Shown: piece by piece, positions 1-7,200 of the stretch | How positions within the stretch are numbered: position 1 is the stretch's first letter | Layout of the letters: every line of letters starts with the position of its first letter | Assembly: GCA_023398495.1 (NCBI GenBank) | Contig: JAEWSG010000003.1 | Span: forward strand, 1 to 12,822 | Direction of reading: 5' to 3' | From: Bacillota bacterium | GTDB lineage: Bacteria > Bacillota > Clostridia > Acetivibrionales > Acetivibrionaceae | DNA length: 12,822 bases | Notes under the pieces: generated by a model | What the model was told of the DNA's origin: nothing | What the model saw: only the letters and a program-made list of their open reading frames with translations | Databases searched by the model: none | Position numbers and translations under genes: made by a program

Positions 1-125
1 TATATCTCCATGTCTGACTACTATCTAAAAATCTGTGAAAACTAAAGAACCGCCGTATACCGAACGGTACGTACGTGCGGTGTGGGAGGTCGGCTAATCA
101 ATTAATGGTTAGCCTCCTACCCGAT
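1..125 (+). mobile_element. Group II intron, 3' end (domains V and VI)
   Basis: This is the 3' tail of a self-splicing group II intron whose body and any reverse transcriptase lie outside the window. Domain V is at about 46-83: a CCGCCGTA arm, a TACC/GGTA upper stem around GAAC, and a returning arm with GTACGTACG and GCGG. Domain VI is at about 84-122: GGCTAA (92-97) pairs with TTAGCC (109-114), AGG (87-89) with CCT (116-118), and GGG (84-86) with CCC (120-122). A119 is left bulged, the expected lariat branch point, 6-7 bases before the end. The intron should end in ...CCGAT at 125, fitting the AY 3' rule. Independent support: similarity to repeat copy A starts exactly at 126. The intron class cannot be decided from this fragment. 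Confidence 0.88.
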
Positions 126-212
126 CGAAGGTCTTGCGATGAAATCGTTTGACACTAAAACAACAGGTACCACTCCTAAATCACTTCCATAAAACCGCTC
201 ACAAAATATTGA
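126..212 (+). repeat. Right-hand part of structured repeat, copy C (3' exon of the intron)
   Basis: This stretch aligns with the right end of repeat copy A (9660-9741). Shared blocks are CGAAGGTCTTGC against CGGAGGTCTTGC, CGTTTGACACTAAA, TTCCATAAAAC and TCACA followed by AAATA or AATATT. The left part of this copy must lie upstream of the window, separated from this part by the intron. It stops just before the response-regulator promoter and supplies part of its -35 hexamer. Nothing in it looks coding. Confidence 0.8.
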
Positions 213-237
213 ATACAAAAAAGTAAAATTGTATAAT
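209..237 (+). promoter_or_regulatory. Sigma-A type promoter of the two-component operon
   Basis: TTGAAT (209-214) and a perfect TATAAT (232-237) are separated by 17 bases, about 40 bases upstream of the response-regulator start. The -35 hexamer overlaps the right end of repeat copy C, so insertion of the repeat may have helped create or alter this promoter. No operator was recognised. Confidence 0.7.
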
Positions 238-277
238 TTAGAATAAGCGAATGCGAAAATAATATTGGAGAAACAAC

Positions 278-973
278 ATGGTTAATAAAATTCTTGTAGT
301 AGATGATGAGGTGAATATAGCAGATGCAATAGCATATGCCTTAAGAAGAGAAGGGCATATGGTCGAAGTGGCTTATGACGGAAAAAATGCACTTCTTGCA
401 CTTCAAAAATTCGGTCCGGAGCTTATGCTCTTAGATCTCATGCTGCCTGAAATAAATGGATTTGATGTTATCAGAAACATCGACTCGAAGAATAAAGTGG
501 GCATTATCTTGCTCACAGCTAAGACGGATATAGTTGATAAGGTTTTAGGGCTTGAACTTGGGGCGGACGATTATATTACAAAACCTTTTGACATGAGGGA
601 ACTAATGGCAAGAGTGAATTCACTATTAAGAAGACTTAACGCAAACCATCAAAACCAAGTGTCACACGAAGACATAATCATAAAGGATCTGCATGTTTTT
701 TATGGAAGCAGAAAAGTAAGTGTTGCGGAAAATTCATTGGAATTGACACCTAAGGAGTTTGATCTCTTATTTCTGCTGCTTTCAAATCTTGATAGGGTTT
801 TTACAAGAGATGAGCTTTTGGACAGGGTATGGGGCATGGATTATGCCGGAGGAACAAGAACTGTAGATATACATATCCAACGACTGAGAAAGAAGCTAGG
901 GGATTACCAGGATATCATAAATACTGTTCACGGCATAGGTTATAAAGCCACAAGGGAGAATTATGAGGATTAG
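278..973 (+). CDS. OmpR/PhoB-family response regulator
   Basis: A cytoplasmic DNA-binding response regulator of 231 residues, the usual length for the family. The receiver domain (about 3-117) has all key residues: acidic pair D9-D10, phospho-acceptor D53 in LLDLMLP, T80 and K102 in the KPF motif. The C-terminal winged helix (about 130-227) is typical, with ELTPKEFDLL, the RTVDIHIQRLRKKLG recognition-helix region and the final HGIGYK hairpin. On phosphorylation by its kinase it should dimerise and bind direct-repeat sites. The ATG follows GGAG at 267-270. Its last 11 bases overlap the histidine kinase gene, which indicates translational coupling. The targets are unknown; the downstream lipoprotein gene is the obvious candidate. 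It resembles PhoP/CssR/YycF-type regulators but cannot be assigned to one. Confidence 0.96.
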   Translation: MVNKILVVDDEVNIADAIAYALRREGHMVEVAYDGKNALLALQKFGPELMLLDLMLPEINGFDVIRNIDSKNKVGIILLTAKTDIVDKVLGLELGADDYITKPFDMRELMARVNSLLRRLNANHQNQVSHEDIIIKDLHVFYGSRKVSVAENSLELTPKEFDLLFLLLSNLDRVFTRDELLDRVWGMDYAGGTRTVDIHIQRLRKKLGDYQDIINTVHGIGYKATRENYED

Positions 974-2417
974 TATAAAGATAAAGCACAGTATTTTTTT
1001 GGCACTTCTTTTATCTCTGACGGTGTTTATTTTGAGTGTACTTGTACTTGAAGGAATCAAAAAAGATAATGTGCTTGAGTACGAGGATATTTTAAAGTCA
1101 TACGGTCAGACAGCCAATTTATATGCAAACGAATTGTATTTTACAACTGGTGAGGAATCATACCGGCAATTTCTCAGTGATTACGGAGTAGAACTGGCTG
1201 CATCTATAAACCGATTGATTAATAAACACATAGTTATCTATGACAAAGAAGGCAAACAGTTTGGAACTACTCTGCCTAATACATCTAAAGCTGATGTAAG
1301 TGATACGTTACCCTTTGCTTTAAAGGGAAAGGTTGCTTACCAGACAGAGGGAAATATGTTGTATTATCTTACACCCCTTATTATTCGAAACCAACAGGTG
1401 GGTGTTATTCAGATTTCCTATTCCATAAAGCGTTATGAAGACTCATATAATAAGACAAGATTTACCTTTATATTAGTTGGAACTGTGGTGCTAATCCTTA
1501 GCTTTTTTACGGCTGCGTTTTATTTCAATTCCTTTACCAATAGCATATTAAAGCTCAAAAAAATATCCGGCATGATAAAGAACGGAGAATACCATGTTCC
1601 TGTATTGAAAAGAAAAGACGAACTTGGTGAATTAAGTGAGGGAATATATTATATGAGTTGCCGGATTCAAGACAATATTGAAAATATGAAGGAAGAACAA
1701 AAAAAGCTAAGCTTGGCGGTTGAGAAACTATCTAAGTTGGAGAAAGAACAGAAACGCTTTATTGGTAATATAACCCATGAGTTTAAAACTCCACTTACGT
1801 CAATAAGGGCATATCTGGATCTGATTTCAATGTATCCTGAAGATTCAAAACTTTTGGAGCAAGCAAAGGATGTAATTGATAAAGAAACTTCCAGATTGGG
1901 TAACATGGTTGATAAAGTACTGCATTTATCAGCTCTTGAAAAATATGATTTTGAGCAGGATTTAAAGGGCCTTGAGATAAGTAGTCTGATTGAGACGATT
2001 TGCAGTAACATGAGAGGCAGGATGGAGCGTTTAGGAATAAGGCTTGAAATGAAACTAGACAAGATATATATATTGGCTGACAAAGATAACATGAGTAGCA
2101 TCCTGGTTAATCTTCTGGATAATGCAATAAAATATAACAGGGATCAGGGGCGAATATATGTTAATTGCTCTAAGGAAGATAATTTTGCTCAAATTGAGAT
2201 TTTAAACACCGGTTCATATATACCGGAAGAGGAGAGAGAAAAAGTATTTGAGCCTTTTTACAGAGTAGATAAAAACAGGTCAAGGCAAACAGGTGGTACA
2301 GGTTTAGGTCTTGCACTTGTGAAAGAACTGGTGATTAAGCAAGGCGGCTTGATAAAGGTTAAAGACTCCGATTCAGAGAAAACTACTTTTCTTATTTCCT
2401 TTCCATCTATTCCTTAG
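963..2417 (+). CDS. Membrane sensor histidine kinase
   Basis: A 484-residue sensor kinase, partner of the overlapping response regulator. Two membrane segments (about 11-29 and 167-188) flank an extracytoplasmic region of about 135 residues. The end of that region, with HIVIYDKEGKQFGTT and TPLIIRNQQVGVIQISYS, looks like a PAS-like/Cache sensor fold. A HAMP linker follows (about 189-241), then a coiled stretch and the HisKA domain with phospho-acceptor H272 in ITHEFKTPLTSIRAYL. The ATPase domain shows the N box NLLDNAIKYN (N383, N387) and the G2 box TGGTGLGLAL (443-452). All catalytic elements are present, so it should be active. The start ATG lies inside the regulator gene behind GGGAG. The stimulus is unknown. 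The E/K right after H272 (HEFKTP) is the standard HPK1 pattern. Confidence 0.95.
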   Translation: MRISIKIKHSIFLALLLSLTVFILSVLVLEGIKKDNVLEYEDILKSYGQTANLYANELYFTTGEESYRQFLSDYGVELAASINRLINKHIVIYDKEGKQFGTTLPNTSKADVSDTLPFALKGKVAYQTEGNMLYYLTPLIIRNQQVGVIQISYSIKRYEDSYNKTRFTFILVGTVVLILSFFTAAFYFNSFTNSILKLKKISGMIKNGEYHVPVLKRKDELGELSEGIYYMSCRIQDNIENMKEEQKKLSLAVEKLSKLEKEQKRFIGNITHEFKTPLTSIRAYLDLISMYPEDSKLLEQAKDVIDKETSRLGNMVDKVLHLSALEKYDFEQDLKGLEISSLIETICSNMRGRMERLGIRLEMKLDKIYILADKDNMSSILVNLLDNAIKYNRDQGRIYVNCSKEDNFAQIEILNTGSYIPEEEREKVFEPFYRVDKNRSRQTGGTGLGLALVKELVIKQGGLIKVKDSDSEKTTFLISFPSIP

Positions 2418-2440
2418 CATAACAAATAAAAGATGAAAAG

Positions 2441-2470
2441 TTTACAATTCTGAAACATTAACTATATAAT
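2441..2470 (+). promoter_or_regulatory. Possible promoter for the lipoprotein gene
   Basis: TTTACA (2441-2446) and TATAAT (2465-2470) are 18 bases apart in the 131-base gap before the lipoprotein gene. This would let the gene be transcribed separately from the kinase. Just downstream, AACTATA (2460-2466) and TATAGTT (2494-2500) form a weak inverted repeat of unknown meaning. Read-through from the kinase is also possible because no terminator is visible in the gap. Confidence 0.45.
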
Positions 2471-2548
2471 TTGGATATATCGGAAATCTAAAATATAGTT
2501 ATAGGGTAGCTGATTGACAATATCGAATACCAAATGGGAGGGAATATT

Positions 2549-3652
2549 ATGATGAGAAGAAATTCAATTCTATTAATTGCTGCAATGCTCATAACACTAT
2601 CTTCATGTGCTCCAAAATCTCAGGAGCGTACAGTTATTGAGAAGGATGATAAAATTATAACTGTTATTGAAGGAGAAGAAGCAGCTGGTTCGGAAGAATT
2701 ACTGATTGAAAAAATAGAGGAATTTAAAAATATCAGAGGTCTGGACTGGCAAGATGAGGAGAAACTTCTTATTAGTAAGGAAAATAAGAATGTGGATAAG
2801 ATTCAGAGTGAAGGCGAAGCATTTTATCCAAACAACCTTTATATTTTTGATACAAAAACAAAAGAAGCAAAAATTCTAAAGGAAGATAGGTCAAATCAAG
2901 CATTTGCAAAGTTTTCACCTGATAAAAAACATATCTTCTATAAAAAGAACTCTGAAGAAACTGCTCGTGGTTATATTATGGATTCAGATGGAAATAACGA
3001 GGTTCTGATAACAGGAGATAATGCAATACATGTTATGGCAGGAAACTGGATTGACAATGAGAGAGTTTTTTACCCTGATTTTAGTGGTACTGTTTATGAA
3101 GCAGATATATCAGGAAAGAACTTTAAACTTGTTCAGCTTAAGGCTAAATCAATCAATAAAGCTTATAAAATTGGAGATCAGATTTACTTTATTTCACTAG
3201 AGGGTGAATTGATAAAGTATGATACTGTAACTGACAGTCAAAGTGTTGTAGAAAAAGACGTGTTTGATGTGATTCCGTCACAGAATCCTAATAGAATTGC
3301 CTATATTAAGATGAATCAAGATGAGAAAGATGCACTTATAGTATGCGATAATGATTTTAGCAATAAGAAGATTCTGGTGGAAAGTGAAAATATAAGTGGA
3401 ACATCCTGGTCACCGGATAACACAAGGATAGTATATTCAATATCTTCAGATGATAAGGGAAATTCAGGAACCTACGTCAGCGACCTGAAGACGGGTAAGT
3501 CCACAAGAATAGCCCTGAGTAAAGATGTTCTGAACTTGAGTTGGAGCCCGTCGGGTAAGAAGCTTGCAATTTGCCAGGTTCATACTGATGAAGACGTAAA
3601 TCCTGATAGCAGATATGCTTTTTCGACAACTGTAATTACACTAAGCAAGTAA
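2549..3652 (+). CDS. Secreted lipoprotein with TolB-like beta-propeller
   Basis: A predicted membrane-anchored lipoprotein of 367 residues. A lipoprotein signal peptide starts with MMRRNS, followed by a hydrophobic run and the lipobox L17-S-S-C20, so C20 should be lipidated and the rest displayed outside. The body has PD40/WD40-like blade motifs of the TolB type: FSPDKKHIFYKK (about 121), WIDNERVFY, NPNRIAYIKM, WSPDNTRIVYSI (about 287) and WSPSGKKLAICQV (about 332). A short acidic linker precedes them. An in-frame ATG at 2534 was rejected because the GGGAGGG at 2536-2542 is clearly the ribosome site for the ATG at 2549. No catalytic residues are recognised. Lying directly behind a two-component pair and before a strong terminator, it may modulate the sensor or be a target; that is inference. 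Confidence 0.85.
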   Translation: MMRRNSILLIAAMLITLSSCAPKSQERTVIEKDDKIITVIEGEEAAGSEELLIEKIEEFKNIRGLDWQDEEKLLISKENKNVDKIQSEGEAFYPNNLYIFDTKTKEAKILKEDRSNQAFAKFSPDKKHIFYKKNSEETARGYIMDSDGNNEVLITGDNAIHVMAGNWIDNERVFYPDFSGTVYEADISGKNFKLVQLKAKSINKAYKIGDQIYFISLEGELIKYDTVTDSQSVVEKDVFDVIPSQNPNRIAYIKMNQDEKDALIVCDNDFSNKKILVESENISGTSWSPDNTRIVYSISSDDKGNSGTYVSDLKTGKSTRIALSKDVLNLSWSPSGKKLAICQVHTDEDVNPDSRYAFSTTVITLSK

Positions 3653-3685
3653 ATTTTATTTGCAATAAGCTTGATGTTGAATTTT

Positions 3686-3720
3686 AAAAAAGTGTGCCCA
3701 AATATGTGGTACACTTTTTT
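3686..3720 (+). terminator. Rho-independent terminator after the lipoprotein gene
   Basis: AAAAAGTGT pairs with ACACTTTTT; a G-U and two G-C pairs extend the stem, and an 8-base loop closes it. The T run follows directly. It ends the two-component/lipoprotein unit and insulates it from the uvrB promoter copy that starts about 25 bases later. Confidence 0.85.
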
Positions 3721-3742
3721 ACGCTGAAAAAATATGATGTAT

Positions 3743-3900
3743 TTTATCCAAACATATGTTTGAATGCCTATGTGTTATGGTATAATAGATTAAACTATAA
3801 TTTTGGGAGCGAATTAATTATGCCTGAATTTAAGATTGCATCGGAATATAAACCCTGCGGGGATCAGCCTAAGGCTATAGATAAGTTGTGTGAAGGTATT
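3743..3900 (+). repeat. 158-bp direct repeat, left copy (uvrB promoter and first 27 codons)
   Basis: Bases 3743-3900 match 9742-9899 at an offset of 5,999, with a single difference (T3849 against C9848, silent in a Tyr codon). The repeat contains the SOS-like operator, promoter, ribosome site and first 27 codons of uvrB. Flanks differ completely on both outer and inner sides. The left copy keeps the native left flank (lipoprotein terminator) and the right copy keeps the native right flank (rest of uvrB), so the material between them looks inserted. Confidence 0.97.
3749..3786 (+). promoter_or_regulatory. Duplicated uvrB promoter with LexA-like box (left copy)
   Basis: The 14-base palindrome CAAACATATGTTTG (3749-3762) closely resembles the Gram-positive LexA/DinR box CGAACATATGTTCG and overlaps the -35 region (TTTGAA, 3759-3764). 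The -10 is TATAAT (3781-3786) with an upstream TG, an extended -10. LexA bound here would block polymerase. This copy no longer serves a complete uvrB and points into the insertion towards the dockerin gene. Confidence 0.7.
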
Positions 3901-3909
3901 TTTTATTGA
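3820..3909 (+). pseudogene. uvrB: Truncated 5' remnant of uvrB
   Basis: The reading frame from the ATG at 3820 encodes the first 27 residues of UvrB (MPEFKIASEYKPCGDQPKAI...), then Phe-Tyr and a TGA at 3907. The break after codon 27 falls before the Walker A motif, so the product has no UvrB function. Its promoter and ribosome site (GGGAGC, 3805-3810) are intact, so a 29-residue peptide could still be made. It is best read as the left half of the duplication created by the insertion at 3901. An earlier in-frame ATG at 3694 lies inside the terminator and upstream of the promoter and is not credible. Confidence 0.93.
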
Positions 3910-4284
3910 AAATAAAGTGCATGGGCATTTTTGGATAATTTTGAGTTTTAGTATTGAAAAAAGGGTTTGATATGGTATCGTATCGTAAAAAAGCAAATAC
4001 CCATCTATCTATGTTTATCTTGGAATTTGGTATGCATTAAGTACAACTGTTTTAATTGGAATAAATAAAAAAAGTTAGGTTTATATATATTTTATTCCTG
4101 TTTATTCTTGTCTGTTCTGTGATTATCTTTTCTTAGAATTATTTTAGTGATATAATAATTATTAAAGTTTTTATCATATATACATATATTATGTAATTAA
4201 ATGAATTTATTTGTCTGTTAAAAGGGTTAAAATTAATGATTCAAGTTGGAAATGTAATAAATAAAAAAATAGGGGGAAGTAATT
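3910..4284. other. AT-rich gap before the dockerin gene
   Basis: No gene was found in these 375 bases. They are very AT-rich and serve as the leader of the dockerin gene. Visible items are a tandem GTATCGTATCGTA (3976-3988), a weak inverted repeat GGAATAAA (4058-4065)/TTTATTCC (4091-4098), and a possible promoter at 4148-4156. No convincing terminator or riboswitch fold stands between the uvrB promoter copy and the gene, so read-through is possible. Confidence 0.6.
4148..4156 (+). promoter_or_regulatory. Possible extended -10 promoter for the dockerin gene
   Basis: TGATATAAT gives a perfect -10 hexamer (4151-4156) with an upstream TG, about 130 bases before the start codon. The -35 region at the expected distance (TTTTCT) is poor, as is common with extended -10 promoters. 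Background AT content is high, so chance occurrence is possible. Confidence 0.4.
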
Positions 4285-7200
4285 GTGAGAAGAACTTTAA
4301 AAAGAATTTTTTCTGCCTTAATTGTTTTTTGTATGGTGACAGCTTTGTTGCCTACATTAAACTATGAGGTTAAAGCAGAAGAGACAAAAGAAATGGAAAT
4401 TGGGGATTATGTACAGTTTGGACGATATTGGGATGATCCTATTGTTTGGAGAATTATTAACAAAAATGATGATGGAAGTCTAATGTTATACTCTGATAAA
4501 ATTCTTTGTCTCAAGGCATTTGATGCTAATGGTGATGCTACTGATGGGAGAGACGATGCGGATGGGAGCAGGGTAGAGTATGGAAGCAACAATTGGGAAA
4601 GGAGTAATCTCAGAGAATGGCTTAATAGCGAGGATGCTGTTGTGCAATATAGTCACCAAAAGCCTGATTCCGAACATTTATATAATTATGACGATGAAAC
4701 ATTACCAGGATATAATCCTTATGATTCCGAATCTGGATTTTTGTCTAATTTTACAAAAGCTGAACGTGATGTTATTCAGCCTTTTGAACACAAGGTAATA
4801 TTATCTGAAGTAGACAAGGATATAAAATCTGGCGGATTCGAAGAGTATTCACAACAATATGTGCCTGCTGAAGATATAACTGAGGGTTATGTAAAGGACG
4901 TGGAAATGCAGTTGCTTAGTTTTTTGTATGCTGGTCAAAATTTTTATCTTTATGCGTCGTACTCCCCTCAAATTAAATTAAAAATCAAAAGTCTTGTAAC
5001 TTGTGAGTTGCATTTTGAGGGGGATTCTGTTTATTTATCTGCAAATGATGGTGTGCATACTTATGAGCTTACAGATGAAATAAAAAATATAGATGGAGAA
5101 AACATTTATATTAGGATAATCGATTCTTTTACAGCATATATAATTGAAAATGTAAACATAGGTGCTGAAATAAAGATTATAAATAATTCGGGAAGGAAAA
5201 TAAATATATACCATAATAATTATACTAATAAAGTAAAATTAAGAGATAGAGATGGGAAATTATTATTAGGAGATTTGAACAAGGAAAATGTTATATTGTC
5301 TTGTGGAACATTAACAGATAATTATGAGAATTCTTACTACAAAAATTTGACTGATAGGGTGTTTCTTCTTGATTCATACCAATTAAAAAATTATGTATAC
5401 AACAGAGGTTGGGAATATCAGGGTATTCCCACTTGGAAGGCAACGTTAAACAGTGATTATAAGTCGTCTTTACTTACCAATCAAAAACGATGGTATAATT
5501 GGATTTTGATGCCTGGAATAAGTGCTTCAAGAGTAAGATTATCTAGTGGTTTGGGACAGGAATATTACCAAAGTTCGTTACAGGATTATGACCAAGAAGT
5601 TAGTTTTAATGCATCGGATGGGGATGTAGGTGTTTGCCCTGCCCTAGTCCTAAAGGCTGGTGTTAAGGCTTCTGGTGGAGATGGTAGTGTATCAGATCCC
5701 TTTGTTGTGCATGGTGAAGAAGGCTTTGAGAGCCCAATAACTAGAACAGACGTAGGGAGTATTCCTTTAACCTCAAATTATGTAATTGTAGCGGATTACT
5801 ATACAAAGAAACCAATAGCTGGGGCATCAGTTATGATTAATAATCAGATTATAGAAACTGATGCAAATGGTATGGCTGAGTTAGGAGGCTTTGGAGAAGG
5901 AAAACATGATTTGGATATTCAAGCAACAGACTATCGAAGTCATGCTTGTGTATATGACTTGAAACTTGGAAATGTTGAATTGTTTTTCTTAAAACCAGAC
6001 AAGCAGTTTCTTGAACCATACATAACGAAAATTAATTTAAATGACGGAACCAGAGATTATGACTTGCTTAGGCAGGTAAAAGAATACAGGAAAATTTCAA
6101 GTGATTCAGATATTAAATTTGAGGATTACTGTTGTATCAAGATGGAGGCTGAAAGGAGGGGTAAAACCGTAAAGTATATATTATCTCAGGGATGGGATAC
6201 GAAATTGGAGAGTGTATCAGGTCAATTTGACGCTGTTGCTATAGGCAAAGTATTTGAGCCTGGGAAAAAGATTTATGCAATGGTTCAAGCGGAGGATGGA
6301 ACCACTTCAGAACCTATTGAAACGAATCTTTCGGTATTTAGCTCCAGATTTGAGGGCTCTTTGGGAAATGATGAGGAATTTTCAATAAGATTGGGAAAAG
6401 AAACAGGAGTTACAATACCAGGGAACTTACCTGTTATTGGTGGGACTGAAATTAATTTTGGTTTCGATGACATACCTTTAACATATTCTCAGGAAGGTAA
6501 TACCTTTAAGATTGCATTTGGATTAAAAAAAGAGGCAGGAGAAGAGGATGACGAAGAGAAAGACGAAGAGAAAGAGGAGGGCGAAACTAAACCCAAGGTG
6601 GAAAATGTAACTAAATCCAAAGAGAGTTGGGCAAAGCTAAAAAAGACATTCGATCAATTCAAAAAGGACTTGTCTGAATATAAACAATTTAGAAGTACAA
6701 ATAAACTTCTTAATGCAAAGAAAAGCTCTTTGTCAACAGTTGTAGGTTGGGATACAGAAGCTGAAGTATGTGGTTATATAGAAGGTGTAATCAATAAGAA
6801 TGGTACGCTTATTGTGTCGGAAGGTTCTCTGTTATTAAGTGCAGGGTTTAAAGCTAGTAAATCAATGCAATATATTGTTGGACCTGTTCCGGTTTTTTTG
6901 GCTGTTGAAGGTGGTATTAAAGTAGAGACTTTAAGTGAAATTACGAGATATATTTTGGAGTCTGGTGAAGTTATTCTAAATACTGACTTGAAGTTTATCC
7001 CTCATTTCGAGTTGGAAGGCGGAGTTGGTGTTGTTGGAGTTTGTACTGTTTCGGCTTCAGGAGAAGCAGAACTGGAATTTTTACTTAAATACCCTGAGAA
7101 TTACACAAAAATATCACTTACCGGCAAAATGAATATAAAAGCCAAAGCGTTAATTTTTGAAGCAAAGAAAGAAATTGCGAGGGGAACATGGAATATCTAC

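Noticed and set aside
1667..2101. Opposite-strand reading frames within the kinase, dockerin and uvrB genes
   Set aside because: They lack ribosome sites, overlap strongly supported genes and have low-complexity compositions typical of antisense shadows.
2534..2548. Lipoprotein start at the first ATG (2534)
   Set aside because: The GGGAGGG just after it is the ribosome site for the ATG at 2549, and the shorter form gives a cleaner lipoprotein signal.
3743..3900. Transposon target-site duplication
   Set aside because: At 158 bp it is much longer than known target duplications, and no terminal inverted repeats or transposase bound the insertion.
3694..3909. A 71-residue reading frame as a new small gene
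   Set aside because: Its first part runs through the terminator and the uvrB promoter; only the part from 3820 is real, and that is a truncated uvrB start.
3910..4284. Riboswitch (for example c-di-GMP) in the leader of the dockerin gene
   Set aside because: No conserved core of a known riboswitch class and no strong stem system could be read; the region is mostly A and T.
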